64,000 nucleotides of DNA. Source: JAGRKR01 sp041397725 (lineage in GTDB: Bacteria > Pseudomonadota > Alphaproteobacteria > Rhizobiales > Hyphomicrobiaceae). Positions 53,608 through 62,532 of the stretch are shown here, in pieces (position 1 is the stretch's first letter; every line of letters begins with the position of its first letter). Where the stretch lies: positions 434,001 to 498,000 of the forward strand of contig JAWKVZ010000002.1 of the NCBI GenBank assembly GCA_041397725.1, in the 5' to 3' direction. Under the pieces are notes generated by a model, which made no database searches, was not told the DNA's origin, and saw only the letters and a program-made list of their open reading frames with translations. Made by a program: the position numbers and the translations under genes.

Positions 53608-53958
53608 ATGAAGGACTGGGTGGTGAGCCTCGCCGAGGCGCGGCAGGCGGAGATCCCGGCCGGTGCGCGGTCGGCACTCCTGATGCGGCATGGCAGCATG
53701 TCGTTGCGCTACTACGCACCGAAAGGGCGCGACCTGCAGACGCCGCACGACCAGGACGAGATCTATGTCGTCGCGAGCGGCCGTGGGCTCGTCGCATCCG
53801 GTCCGGACGAGGCGCGGCTCGAGCGGCGTGTTTTCGGGCCGGGGGATGCCATCTTCGTACCGGCCGGCTATGTTCACCGCTTCGAGGACTTCTGCGACGA
53901 GTTCGCGACCTGGGTCGTGTTCTGGGGACCGACCGGGGGCGAGCGTGCGGGGGCGTGA
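53608..53958 (+). CDS. Cupin domain protein
   Basis: A 116-residue single-cupin protein. Cupin motif 1 is TPHDQDEIYVVASGRG (about 46-61) and motif 2 is GDAIFVPAGYVHRFE (about 77-91), giving a His/Glu/His metal site. The start ATG 53608 has GGAGG at 8 bases; ATG 53593, fifteen bases earlier, is possible. Function unknown; single cupins of this size are dioxygenases, isomerases or sensor-like proteins. Divergent from the DUF2339 gene and 40 bases upstream of a NIPSNAP gene, likely co-transcribed. Confidence 0.85.
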   Translation: MKDWVVSLAEARQAEIPAGARSALLMRHGSMSLRYYAPKGRDLQTPHDQDEIYVVASGRGLVASGPDEARLERRVFGPGDAIFVPAGYVHRFEDFCDEFATWVVFWGPTGGERAGA

Positions 53959-53998
53959 GGCCGCCGCGCGAACAGTGCAACGCCATGGAGGAAACAGC

Positions 53999-54325
53999 GT
54001 GATCTACGAGCTCAGGGTCTACCACTGCGTCGCGGGCCGCCTGCCCGCGCTCTTGAAGCGCTTCGACACCATCACGCTGAAGATCTGGGAGCGCCACGGC
54101 ATCCGGCAGGCTGGGTTCTGGACGGTGCTTGTCGGCGAGTCGAACCAGGACCTTTATTACCTGCTCGCCTGGGAGAGTCTCGCCGAGCGCGAGCAGAAGT
54201 GGAACGCCTTCATGGCTGATCCCGAGTGGATCGCGAAGCGGGCCGAGACGGAGAAGGACGGGCCGATCGTCGCCACGATCACCAACAGCTTCCTGCAGCC
54301 GACTGCGTTCTCGTCGGTCAAGTAG
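53999..54325 (+). CDS. NIPSNAP-family protein
   Basis: A 108-residue ferredoxin-like-fold protein starting at GTG 53999 with ATGGAGG 10 bases upstream. It has YELRVYHCVAGRLPALLKRF at the start, TLKIWERHGIRQAGFW, LYYLLAWESLAEREQKW and a NSFLQPTAFS tail, the layout of the NIPSNAP family. The family often stands near oxygenases or other catabolic genes, with unknown activity. It is followed by a strong hairpin. Confidence 0.88.
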   Translation: MIYELRVYHCVAGRLPALLKRFDTITLKIWERHGIRQAGFWTVLVGESNQDLYYLLAWESLAEREQKWNAFMADPEWIAKRAETEKDGPIVATITNSFLQPTAFSSVK

Positions 54326-54354
54326 CGGGCCGCAATGCCGGCGACGGCGTGCAC

Positions 54355-54382
54355 TCCGGCGGCGCTGATGCGTGCCGCCGGA
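54355..54382 (+). terminator. Hairpin after the NIPSNAP gene
   Basis: TCCGGCGGC (54355-54363) pairs with GCCGCCGGA (54374-54382) around a ten-base loop, 29 bases past the stop. No T-run follows. It also lies 55 bases past the end of the convergent minus-strand gene and could serve both. Confidence 0.6.
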
Positions 54383-54437
54383 CGTGTTCCCTCGTCGTCA
54401 TTTCGGATGGGGCGTGGCCAGCCGCGCTCGCCGCGGG

Positions 54438-54644
54438 TCAGCTCGGCCAGGATCGCTTGAACTGGAGCTTGAGCTCGCCGTTGGCAAGCTCGGAGCATTC
54501 GACGTGCAGGACCTTGGGATCGGTCGCCTCGAGATTTGCGGCGACGACGCAACGTTCGACATCCGGGAAGGGCGTGACGTGCACGCCTTTGTCGCCGGAT
54601 GGCAGGGCCAACGTGACGATCATGACGATGACTTTGGGTTCCAT
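54438..54644 (-). CDS. Small protein of unknown function
   Basis: A 68-residue frame from ATG 54644 to TGA at 54438. The product, opening MEPKVIVMIVTLALPSGDKG with VHVTPFPDVERCVVAANLE and ending GELKLQFKRSWPS, looks like a compact beta-alpha-beta domain. No signal or membrane helix is certain, though the first 14 residues are hydrophobic. A GAGAGAG run lies before the start. Convergent with the NIPSNAP gene. I do not recognise the family. Confidence 0.6.
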   Translation of the reverse strand: MEPKVIVMIVTLALPSGDKGVHVTPFPDVERCVVAANLEATDPKVLHVECSELANGELKLQFKRSWPS

Positions 54645-55016
54645 GACGCGATCTCTCTCGGTTTGAGAAGACGTCGGCAGCGTGCTGCCGGGCTCACGCG
54701 GTACGGATGCCCCCATCCCACCGGACATCGGATCGTCGTATGCCGATGCCTTGACGCGTGATCTCCTGCGCGGCTCGGCACGTGCGTTGCCACGCAGTCG
54801 ATCGCACGCGAGCGTGCCTGTTGGCGAAGGATCGGCCGGAATTCGTTCGATCCGCACGTCAGCCTGCACGCCCGCGAATCATCAGATCGTGCCACCGCGC
54901 AGCAGCGGAAAAAAGGCAGATTCAACCGAGTGTTAGACCCACGAGCGAGAAAACCCGGACAGTCCTCCGGACGTCACTTGGCCGGCGCGGGCGGCGATGC
55001 TCGCGTCATGCCTTGC
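54645..55016. other. 372-base gap with no gene seen
   Basis: I find no coding frame with a ribosome-binding site here, nor any RNA gene. The part nearest the minus-strand gene at 54438-54644 should carry its promoter; TTGACG at about 54751 lies on the plus strand and has no partner -10. The right end is the downstream flank of the gene at 55017. A short AAAAAAGGCAG run occurs near 54909. Confidence 0.4.
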
Positions 55017-55373
55017 TCAGGCTTCGATGCGCCGCCGGATCGCGTGGTGCGTATCGAGGCGCGTGACCTCCTCATAGAAGGCGACGATCTCGATCAGCGT
55101 ATCGTCGATCTCCTCGTCCGACATCTCGGCGACCGTCGCGGAGACCGGGCTGCGCTCGTCGCGCGGCGTCACGCTGGTCATGCGGTGCAGCAGGCGCTCG
55201 AGCCAGGCGCGCGCGCCGGCGTCGTCGAACGCCGCGACAGGCACCTTCTGCAGCCGCGTCCGGACGAACGCCGTCAGGCGCGTGCGGGGCGGCTCGGCGC
55301 TCGTGACCAGATCCAGAATGCCGTCGCGCAGCGTTTCGTGGATCGAGCTCAAGTGACTTGGGCGTTGCAGCAT
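55017..55373 (-). CDS. Small helical protein of unknown function
   Basis: A 118-residue soluble, mostly helical protein from ATG 55373 (AAGGG 9 bases upstream). It opens MLQRPSHLSSIHETLRDGI, has an RTRLTAFVRTRLQKVP segment and ends with an acidic half rich in DEEIDD and a basic RRRIEA tail. No family is recognised. The promoter region upstream (55374-55617) is strikingly AT-rich with palindromic half-sites, unlike most of the window, so the gene may be under specific control or have arrived recently. Confidence 0.65.
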   Translation of the reverse strand: MLQRPSHLSSIHETLRDGILDLVTSAEPPRTRLTAFVRTRLQKVPVAAFDDAGARAWLERLLHRMTSVTPRDERSPVSATVAEMSDEEIDDTLIEIVAFYEEVTRLDTHHAIRRRIEA

Positions 55374-55469
55374 GTTGAATTCCCTTGATACCGCGGCAAC
55401 CAAGGGCCGGGCGTACACAGTGTCGCCCGAGACGGCATGCAACGAAACGGAAAAGGTTTTGAAACAAAA

Positions 55470-55496
55470 ATTCGCATTGCGAATACGGATTATTCG
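55470..55496. promoter_or_regulatory. Palindromic operator-like site with repeated ATTCG half-sites
   Basis: ATTCGCA-T-TGCGAAT (55470-55484) is a perfect 15-base palindrome, and a third half-site ATTCG lies at 55492-55496. The half-sites are centred at about 72, 82 and 94, roughly one helical turn apart, in an AT-rich stretch upstream of the minus-strand gene at 55017. This is the pattern expected for a dimeric repressor. Confidence 0.45.
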
Positions 55497-55617
55497 GTTT
55501 CTGGAAATACAGTTGTCGCGTTTCGTCGTCGATGCGCCACCATGAGCGGCGCATCGATCGTCGTGTGTGGCAGGCCGGCCCGGCGTCCTCGAGCCGCCTG
55601 CGGCCGGGGCCGTAGCG

Positions 55618-56238
55618 CTACTTCATGGGCGAGAACGGCGCCGGCAGCATGATCTTGTTCTCCTGCCGGATGGTCATGCTCGGTCCGCCGCTGCCCGGAG
55701 GCCACTTGCCCGTGGCGATGGCGGCCTTGCGGGTCTCCTCGCGGTGCTGGAGGCTCTTGTAGGGCCAGATGTGCACCCACTTGTTGAGGGCGCCGATCTC
55801 CGAGGTGAATACGCCGGCCAACGGCGAGATCTTGGTGCGCTCGGGCAGCGCTTCCTTCCAGCGCGCCGCCATGTCCGGGATGCCGCCCGGCTTCAGCGTG
55901 TAGGAGCGCATCTCGTAGATGGGGCCGAGATCGCAGGGGGCAAGGGGCGGCGAATAGGGCAGTGGCGTCAGGATCTCCGACTGCATGTCGATGAGGTAGT
56001 CGTGGACCTTGGGCGGCCAGCCGCCGCTTTTGACGGCCGCCTCGCGCAGCTTGGTGCGCTCGAGGGCGTTCTCGTAGGGCCAGACGTGGATGATCTGGTT
56101 GAGGGGGCCGATCTCGGTGTACCAGAAGGCCGCGAGCGGAGAGATCTTCTGGCGCGCCTCGATGGCGTCGCCGAACCGCTTCAAGACCTCCGGCAGAGAC
56201 CTCGGAACGATCGTGTAGGTACGGAACTCGTAGATCAT
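55618..56238 (-). CDS. Tandem two-domain NIPSNAP protein
   Basis: A 206-residue protein made of two NIPSNAP repeats. The first opens MIYEFRTYTIVPRSLPEVLKRF and has FWYTEIGPLNQIIHVWPYENALERTKLR; the second has IYEMRSYTLKPGGIPDMAARW and VFTSEIGALNKWVHIWPYKSLQHREETR. The repeats align clearly with each other, so the gene arose by internal duplication. The family is thought to act in small-molecule or vesicle-related processes, but biochemical activity is unknown. The start at ATG 56238 has GGAGG upstream. Near a single-domain relative at 53999. Confidence 0.9.
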   Translation of the reverse strand: MIYEFRTYTIVPRSLPEVLKRFGDAIEARQKISPLAAFWYTEIGPLNQIIHVWPYENALERTKLREAAVKSGGWPPKVHDYLIDMQSEILTPLPYSPPLAPCDLGPIYEMRSYTLKPGGIPDMAARWKEALPERTKISPLAGVFTSEIGALNKWVHIWPYKSLQHREETRKAAIATGKWPPGSGGPSMTIRQENKIMLPAPFSPMK

Positions 56239-56421
56239 CGGTTGGCTTTCCTCCGGGAATGTTCATGGCTCGAGCGCGCATGTCGCTTGGCGATGCCTGC
56301 CAAGGCTAGCCCCAACGGGGAGCCGTGGAAAGGGCGCTTGCGAGGGGGGCTGGAGAAGCGGCCAGCCTCATGATAGGGGAACAGCCACGCCAGGACCGCT
56401 CACTGCCGAGGATCTGATCAC

Positions 56422-57810
56422 ATGAGCAAGACGCGTACGGAAACCGATACCTTCGGGCCGATCGAGGTGCCATCCGACAAGTATTGGGGGGCTCAGGCGC
56501 AGCGTTCGCTCGGCAACTTCAAGATCGGCTGGGAGCGCCAGCCGAAGCCGGTCATCCGCGCACTCGGCATCGTCAAGCAGGCTGCCGCCGAGACCAACAT
56601 GGCGCTCGGCCGGCTCGAACCCGGCATCGGCAAGGCGATCGTCGACGCGGCCCAGGAGGTCATCGACGGCAAGCTCGACGAGCATTTCCCGCTCGTGGTC
56701 TGGCAGACCGGCTCGGGCACCCAGTCCAACATGAACGCCAACGAGGTGATCTCGAACCGTGCCATCGAGATGCTCGGCGGCGTCATGGGCTCGAAGAAGC
56801 CCGTTCACCCCAACGACCACGTCAACATGAGCCAGTCGTCGAACGACACGTATCCGACGGCCATGCACGTCGCCTGCGCCGAGCAGATCGTGCACGACCT
56901 CGTGCCGGCGCTGAAGCATCTGCACGCGGCGCTCGACGCCAAGGCGAAGGCCTGGGGCGGCATCATCAAGATCGGGCGCACGCACACCCAGGACGCCACG
57001 CCGCTCACCCTCGGCCAGGAGTTCTCGGGCTATGCGAAGCAGGTCGAGAACGGCATCCGGCGTATCGAGCAGACGCTGCCATCCCTGATGGAGCTCGCGC
57101 AGGGCGGTACTGCCGTCGGCACCGGCCTGAACGCGCCCGTCGGCTTCGCCGAGAAGGTGGCCGCGCGTATCGCCGCGATCACGGGTCTGCCCTTCACCAC
57201 GGCGCCGAACAAGTTCGAGGCGCTGGCCGCGCACGACGCCATGGTCATGAGTCACGGCGCCATCAATGCCGTGGCGGCCTCGCTCTTCAAGATCGCCAAC
57301 GACATCCGCTTCCTCGGCTCGGGTCCGCGCGCCGGCCTCGGCGAGTTGAACCTGCCGGAGAACGAGCCGGGCTCCTCGATCATGCCGGGCAAGGTCAATC
57401 CGACCCAGTGCGAGGCGCTGACGATGGTCTGCGCCCACGTCTTCGGCAATCACGCGGCCCTCACGTTTGCGGGCAGCCAGGGCCATTTCGAGCTGAATGT
57501 CTTCAATCCCGTGATGGCCTACAACTTCCTGCAGTCCGTGCGTCTGCTGGCGGATGCCGCGGTGTCCTTCACGGACAACTGCGTGGTCGGCATCGAGGCG
57601 CGCGAGGACAACATCAAGGCGGGGCTCGAGCGCTCGCTCATGCTCGTGACGGCGCTCGCACCGAAGTACGGCTACGACCGCGCCGCCAAGATCGCCAAGA
57701 CCGCGCACAAGAACGGCACGACGCTGCGCGAGGAAGCCCTCAAGGACGGCATCCCCGCCGACGACTTCGATGCCATCGTGCGGCCGGAGCAGATGATCAG
57801 CCCAGGCTGA
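56422..57810 (+). CDS. fumC: Class II fumarate hydratase
   Basis: A 462-residue TCA-cycle enzyme that hydrates fumarate to malate. Landmarks are DTFGPIEVPSDKYWGAQAQRS at the start, SGTQSNMNANEV, HVNMSQSSNDTYPTAMH and the family signature GSSIMPGKVNP. The whole active site is intact, and length is normal. It is free of the iron-sulfur cluster of class I fumarases. It ends 22 bases from the convergent DUF6064 gene. Confidence 0.97.
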   Translation: MSKTRTETDTFGPIEVPSDKYWGAQAQRSLGNFKIGWERQPKPVIRALGIVKQAAAETNMALGRLEPGIGKAIVDAAQEVIDGKLDEHFPLVVWQTGSGTQSNMNANEVISNRAIEMLGGVMGSKKPVHPNDHVNMSQSSNDTYPTAMHVACAEQIVHDLVPALKHLHAALDAKAKAWGGIIKIGRTHTQDATPLTLGQEFSGYAKQVENGIRRIEQTLPSLMELAQGGTAVGTGLNAPVGFAEKVAARIAAITGLPFTTAPNKFEALAAHDAMVMSHGAINAVAASLFKIANDIRFLGSGPRAGLGELNLPENEPGSSIMPGKVNPTQCEALTMVCAHVFGNHAALTFAGSQGHFELNVFNPVMAYNFLQSVRLLADAAVSFTDNCVVGIEAREDNIKAGLERSLMLVTALAPKYGYDRAAKIAKTAHKNGTTLREEALKDGIPADDFDAIVRPEQMISPG

Positions 57811-57832
57811 CGCGGGCGCAGCGCGGTGTGCT

Positions 57833-58522
57833 TCAGGGGCGGGGCGGCGTGTGGCGGCGTCCGCGTCCGCTGGTCCAGGTCGCGACAAGGGCCGCCAGTG
57901 CCGCGGCCGGGGCGGCGAAAGCGTCCGCCGCGCCCATCGTCCAGAGCGTGGCGCCGGTGACGAGGCACCAGAGCACAGGCACCACAAGAGCCAGCCGGCG
58001 CAGAGGCAGGTTCGCCAGCGTCAGCACGCCCAGGGTCGCGACGACAGTCGGATCGGGCAGGACGGCGAAGGTCTCCGCAGCGCGCCACGGACGGCCGAGC
58101 GCCGGCGCCAGCAGTGGGTAGCCGGCGAGCCCGAACGCCAGAAGCAGGCCGCCCACGGTGCGGCGGGCGGGCGTTGCCGGTGGCGGCTTGGCGCGGGCCG
58201 CAAGCAGGGCCGCGACGATCAGGATGAGCCCCTGCAATGCGAAGGCCGGCGCCACGTAGGGCGCGGCCCAGTTGATGGTGGCGTAACGCTCCCAGAAGAA
58301 CGCCCAGGCGATCCACAGCCAGGCGCCGCCGAGCAGCGCAAGGAGTCGTGCTTGCAGCCGCGCACCCTCGGCGCGGACGGTGACGGCCAGGCCGAGGCCG
58401 AGCAGCGCCGCAGCCAGGTGCGCGGGCCACCAGTCGCGGTTGTGCAGTTCGATCAGCCGGTAGTAGACTCGTGGCGAGAACAGCAGGAAGTCACTGAGCG
58501 AGTAGGTCCACCACTCCGCCAT
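57833..58522 (-). CDS. DUF6064 family membrane protein
   Basis: A 229-residue membrane protein with about seven helices. The opening MAEWWTYSLSDFLLFSPRVY and the following WWPAHLAAALLGL and WAFFWERYATINWAAPYVAPAFALQG match DUF6064 proteins as I know them. Function unknown. It begins directly after the stop codon of the upstream aldo/keto reductase gene with no gap between them, so the two are translationally coupled. Confidence 0.8.
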   Translation of the reverse strand: MAEWWTYSLSDFLLFSPRVYYRLIELHNRDWWPAHLAAALLGLGLAVTVRAEGARLQARLLALLGGAWLWIAWAFFWERYATINWAAPYVAPAFALQGLILIVAALLAARAKPPPATPARRTVGGLLLAFGLAGYPLLAPALGRPWRAAETFAVLPDPTVVATLGVLTLANLPLRRLALVVPVLWCLVTGATLWTMGAADAFAAPAAALAALVATWTSGRGRRHTPPRP

Positions 58523-59443
58523 TCAGAGCTGCCCGACGTAGGCCGCCATGCGCCGGCGCAAGGCCTCGTCCGGCAGGACGCCGCGTGCCGCAGCCATGTT
58601 CTCCTCGACATGCGCGACGCGTGAGGTCGCCGGAATGGCGCAGGTGACCGCGGGGTGCGAGACGATGAACTTCAGCAGGAACTGTGGCCACGTACGCGCG
58701 CCCGTCTCGGCGAGCCACGGCGGCAGCGGCTTCTTCTCGACGGCCTTGACGAGGTCGCCTTGCTGGAACGGGCGATTGACGATGACGGCGATGCCGCGCT
58801 CGCGGGCTAGCGGCAGAATGCGCCGCTCCACCTCTCGATCGACGATATTGTAGCTGACCTGCACGAAGTCGAGAGGCCGCGTGGCCATGACCTTGATGAA
58901 GTCGCGGTGCCGCCGCCCTTCCGAGGTGGTGATGCCGATGTAGCGGACCCTGCCGTCGGCCTTCATGGCTTCGAGCGTCTCGAGATGGCGCTCCCAGGAG
59001 AGCAGGTTGTGCACCTGCATGAGGTCGAAGCGCGGCACGCCCCAGTAGGCGCGCGAGCGATCCATCTGAGTCGGTCCGCGCGAGGCATTGGAGATCCACA
59101 CCTTCTCGGCGGAGAACAGCGGCTTGGGATGGCCGAGCTTCTTCAGCGCATAGCCGATGGTCGGCTGCGATGAGCCGTACATGGGCGAGGAATCGATCAT
59201 GCGGCCGCCCGCGGCGAAGAACGCTGCGACCACCCGGGTGCACTCGTCGAGCAGCGCGCGATCGTTGCCGACGTTGAAGGTGATCCAACTGCCGAGGCCG
59301 ACCAGCGGGATCTGCTCGCCTGTCTTCGGGATGGCCCGCGTCAGCGGCGGGCTCGCCGCTGCGTGCAGGATGCGGCCGGGAACAGCGCCTGCCGCTGCGA
59401 GTGCAAGCGCTCCCTGGAGAACGGCGCGACGGGATGTCGTCAT
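58523..59443 (-). CDS. Exported aldo/keto reductase with Tat signal
   Basis: A 306-residue aldo/keto reductase. The N-terminus carries a twin-arginine signal: MTTSRRAVLQGALALAAAGAVPG, with SRRAVLQ as the Tat box. The enzyme part shows GLGSWITF, MIDSSPMYGSS (Asp and Tyr of the tetrad), SAEKVWI (Lys), MQVHNL (His), and VSYNIVDREVERRILP. Export by Tat suggests the cofactor is bound before translocation; such exported AKRs are less usual. The start ATG 59443 is chosen because of the Tat motif. Coupled to the DUF6064 gene. Confidence 0.87.
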   Translation of the reverse strand: MTTSRRAVLQGALALAAAGAVPGRILHAAASPPLTRAIPKTGEQIPLVGLGSWITFNVGNDRALLDECTRVVAAFFAAGGRMIDSSPMYGSSQPTIGYALKKLGHPKPLFSAEKVWISNASRGPTQMDRSRAYWGVPRFDLMQVHNLLSWERHLETLEAMKADGRVRYIGITTSEGRRHRDFIKVMATRPLDFVQVSYNIVDREVERRILPLARERGIAVIVNRPFQQGDLVKAVEKKPLPPWLAETGARTWPQFLLKFIVSHPAVTCAIPATSRVAHVEENMAAARGVLPDEALRRRMAAYVGQL

Positions 59444-59569
59444 GGTCGGCGGTCCGAATCGGTGGTCCAAATCGGCGGTGCGACGAGGCCCGCTCATTCG
59501 GCCGGGGCGCGTGCGGCTTGTCAACGAACAACTGTGTGAGGCCGACCGGCGCGGCGTGCCACCGGGCCG

Positions 59570-61519
59570 CTAGCGGGGGAGCTGCAGCCAGAAGCCGATC
59601 TGTGAAAGCTCCAGGATCGGTCCGACATCGTCGAGAGCTGATGCCGTGATCAGGTGGAGTATGACGTCGAGGTCGCCGTCGCTGCGTGTGAGCACCAGGG
59701 GCTGCCGCCGCGGGTCGGCAGGCTTGAGCACCACGCCCGATGCCTCGAGCCTTTCGCGCAGCGCCGCAGAGCTGGCGAGCTGGAAGCGGGCGCTGCGACC
59801 GCTCGGCTCGTGGCGTACGGTGAGCACGCCAGCCTCGAGTGAGGCGATGAGCCGTCCATTCGGCAGGATGATGGTGGCGCTGCGTGGCGGGGTGGCCCTC
59901 TGTCCCCGAGGCACGTAAATGTGGGCAGGGCCGAGCAGCAGGCTCGGCTTGTCCACGGCGATGGTCGTCGGCGTGTTGGTTCTGAGATAGCGGAGCCGCT
60001 GATAGGGCGTGGTGGCGAGTGACGTGCCGAGCCCGAGACGTGCGGAAATCGCCGAGGCGAGTTTGTCGTCGGAGTCGATGTGCTCGTACCACAGGACGGC
60101 TCCGCGTCGCAGGCGACGTTCCTTCTGCTGAGACGGGTTGCTCCGCGTTGCGAACGGATCGTCGGCGACACCGGCAAACAGCGGCTGGAGCAGCGCCAGG
60201 CGATCGCGCTGGGCCAGATAGCGCAGGGTCCCTGCGATGCGGCGGCGGTCGCTCGGGAGCACGGTTGCCGTCGCCTTGGGGGCGATGACGATCTTGCCGT
60301 TCTTGACCAGCCCTGCCGTGGTCAGGCGGGCGACGAGCTCGCTCGCCTGGTGGCGTGTCGACCAGCCGAGCATGCCCCAGGGGCCCGCGGTCGCGAAGAG
60401 CAGGAGCGCCGCCAGTGTCCCCATGATGAGCCGGATGTCCCGGGGGCGTCTGAGGCCCTGCGTCGCCATGAGCAGAAGAAGCCAGACGCCGGCCAGAACC
60501 AGGAGGTAGCGGGCCTCCGTCAGCCCGTACTCGCGGATGCGGATGGTGACGGCGATGAACAGCAAGGCGGCTGGAACCGGCAGCAGCCACGGCCAAAGGC
60601 GCCAGAAGGTCGAGACCAGCGCGCCGCCGGACTGGCGCGTGGGAAAGGCGAGCAGCGCCGTCACCGTCGCGACCGCGCCGTAGCTCGAGACGATCCAGCC
60701 GACGCGCCCCTTGGGCAGGGCCCAGTCGAAGGCGATCTTCGCGGCATAGGCGTGCAGGATCGCCGCATAAACGAGCAGCAGCGGCACGAGAATGAAGCGC
60801 ACGAGGATGGCGACAGCCTGGCTGGTGAACTCCGTCTGCGGTCCCTCTGTCACGCGCTGGTCGAACGATTGCGGAATGAGGTCGAGGAAGGTCAGGGGCG
60901 CGATCAGCACCAGCGCTGTGATCCAGAGCTTCTCGTACCACCAGTGCGGGATGTAGACGCCGAACAGGTAGCGCAGGGATTCCAGGATCAGCGAGACGCC
61001 GCCGGCGAAGAGAACCGCGCCAGCAAGCGCTGTGATTGCCGCGATGGCGAGATGGTGGTTGAAGAGCCAGTAGGCGGCCCGCTCTGTTGCCGGAGCCAGG
61101 TGAGCCGCCAGCGTCGCGAGGAGGAGCAGCGCCAGCATGAGCACGGCGGGACTGAGGTCGAGCGCATTCGAGAAGGCGATGAGACACGCCACGAGGGCGA
61201 GGCCGGCGAGCCCCGCGACCAGCCGCCAGCCCTGGCTGCGACCGCGGCTTTCCCCGAGCAGCGCCGCTGCCAGTGTGACGAGGAAGCCCGAGGTGGCGAT
61301 GGGCGGCAGGCGCAGCCGGAGATCGGCGGGGAGTAGCGCGCTCTTGTAGCCTTCGAGCAGGAGATAGATCGCGAAGGCGGTGGCGATCGCTGCCGGCAGT
61401 GGAAAGCGCCAGAGCACCCGCCGGACGTCCGGTATGACGGACATCATCAGGCTGGCCAGACGGCCACCCCGCGACATCGAGCCTTCGGAGCCCGGCTGTT
61501 GAGGGATCGTGTCCGGCAT
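59570..61519 (-). CDS. DUF4153 family membrane protein
   Basis: A 649-residue protein with about 12 membrane helices in its N-terminal two-thirds and a soluble C-terminal domain of about 240 residues. LFGVYIPHWWYEKLWITALVLIAPLTFLDLIP and YAAKIAFDWALPKGRVGWIVSSYG are typical of DUF4153. Function unknown. The soluble end is beta-rich and exposed to the cytoplasm or periplasm. 126 bases separate it from the AKR gene that follows; no promoter is obvious. Confidence 0.82.
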   Translation of the reverse strand: MPDTIPQQPGSEGSMSRGGRLASLMMSVIPDVRRVLWRFPLPAAIATAFAIYLLLEGYKSALLPADLRLRLPPIATSGFLVTLAAALLGESRGRSQGWRLVAGLAGLALVACLIAFSNALDLSPAVLMLALLLLATLAAHLAPATERAAYWLFNHHLAIAAITALAGAVLFAGGVSLILESLRYLFGVYIPHWWYEKLWITALVLIAPLTFLDLIPQSFDQRVTEGPQTEFTSQAVAILVRFILVPLLLVYAAILHAYAAKIAFDWALPKGRVGWIVSSYGAVATVTALLAFPTRQSGGALVSTFWRLWPWLLPVPAALLFIAVTIRIREYGLTEARYLLVLAGVWLLLLMATQGLRRPRDIRLIMGTLAALLLFATAGPWGMLGWSTRHQASELVARLTTAGLVKNGKIVIAPKATATVLPSDRRRIAGTLRYLAQRDRLALLQPLFAGVADDPFATRSNPSQQKERRLRRGAVLWYEHIDSDDKLASAISARLGLGTSLATTPYQRLRYLRTNTPTTIAVDKPSLLLGPAHIYVPRGQRATPPRSATIILPNGRLIASLEAGVLTVRHEPSGRSARFQLASSAALRERLEASGVVLKPADPRRQPLVLTRSDGDLDVILHLITASALDDVGPILELSQIGFWLQLPR

Positions 61520-61648
61520 GATGTCCTCCGACGGCTGACCGGGCGAAATGTGCCAGTGGACTTTGATCAGAATGTGGTCGCACGGCCGCTTTCGTCAGCC
61601 GAAGCCGCGACGGCGGCGACGATCAGCGTCGGGGAGCGCGCCCGGCGC

Positions 61649-62437
61649 TCAAGCGCTTGTCTCGGCTTTAGCTGTCGCGGGCTCGATGCCGCGCTTGTAG
61701 AGATGCCATGTCGCGTGCCCGATGATCGGCAGCGTCACCAGGAGGCCGACGAAGACCGAGAGGATGGATATGCCGAGCAGCACCGCGATGATGATGCACC
61801 AGACGATCATCGTCACGGGATTGGCGATGACGAGGCGTACGCTCGTCACCATCGCCGTGACGAAGTCGATGTCGCGCTCGTAGAGCATCGGGAACGAAAT
61901 GGCCGAGATGGCGAAGACGGACAGGGCGATGATCGCGCCGGAGACATTGCCGAGCAGCAGGAAGATGAGCCCCGTGGGCGTCGTCATAAGCCGGTCGACG
62001 ATGTCCGGGCTGAAGGCCTCGAAGCCCATGAAGCCGAAGAACAGGAAGGCCGCGATATCCATCCAGATGACGAGCGCGAAGCCGGTGACGAGGGCCATCC
62101 ATCTGAGGTCGCGCCGGGCGGCCGCCTTGATCGAGCCCGTCACACTCGCCCAACTGAGCGGCAAGCCGCGCTGCAGATGATCGCTGACGGCATAGAAGCC
62201 GACCGCGGCGAACGGCGCGATCAGGGCGAAGCCCATGGCCAGGGGATAGGCGAGATAGGGCAGGCCGAAATGGTAGAGCAGGGCGATCAGCAGCCAGCCG
62301 GCGCCGGCATAGAGCCCCGCGAAAAACAGGCCGTATATCGGCGCCGCCCGGAAATCACGTATCCCCTGGCCGATGATCTCCACGAGATCGCCCACCGAGA
62401 CCTGGCGGATGCCAGGCGCCTGCTCCGCTTTCGTCAT
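61649..62437 (-). CDS. DUF2189 family membrane protein
   Basis: A 262-residue, six-helix inner-membrane protein. GIRDFRAAPIYGLFFAGLYAGAGWLL near residue 25 and the later SFPMLYERDIDFVTAMVTSVRLVIANP and PIIGHATWHLYKRG segments match the DUF2189 family, common in alphaproteobacteria, with unknown function. It ends 129 bases before the DUF4153 gene starts and is on the same strand; possibly one operon. Confidence 0.87.
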   Translation of the reverse strand: MTKAEQAPGIRQVSVGDLVEIIGQGIRDFRAAPIYGLFFAGLYAGAGWLLIALLYHFGLPYLAYPLAMGFALIAPFAAVGFYAVSDHLQRGLPLSWASVTGSIKAAARRDLRWMALVTGFALVIWMDIAAFLFFGFMGFEAFSPDIVDRLMTTPTGLIFLLLGNVSGAIIALSVFAISAISFPMLYERDIDFVTAMVTSVRLVIANPVTMIVWCIIIAVLLGISILSVFVGLLVTLPIIGHATWHLYKRGIEPATAKAETSA

Positions 62438-62532
62438 GCGCTGCCTCCCGAGGCCCGAGACCGCGGCTCTTTGTCCGCTTCAAACGTGCCCGCTACGCCA
62501 CCCCGCCGGCCCGGCGCTGTCCTTGATCAAGA

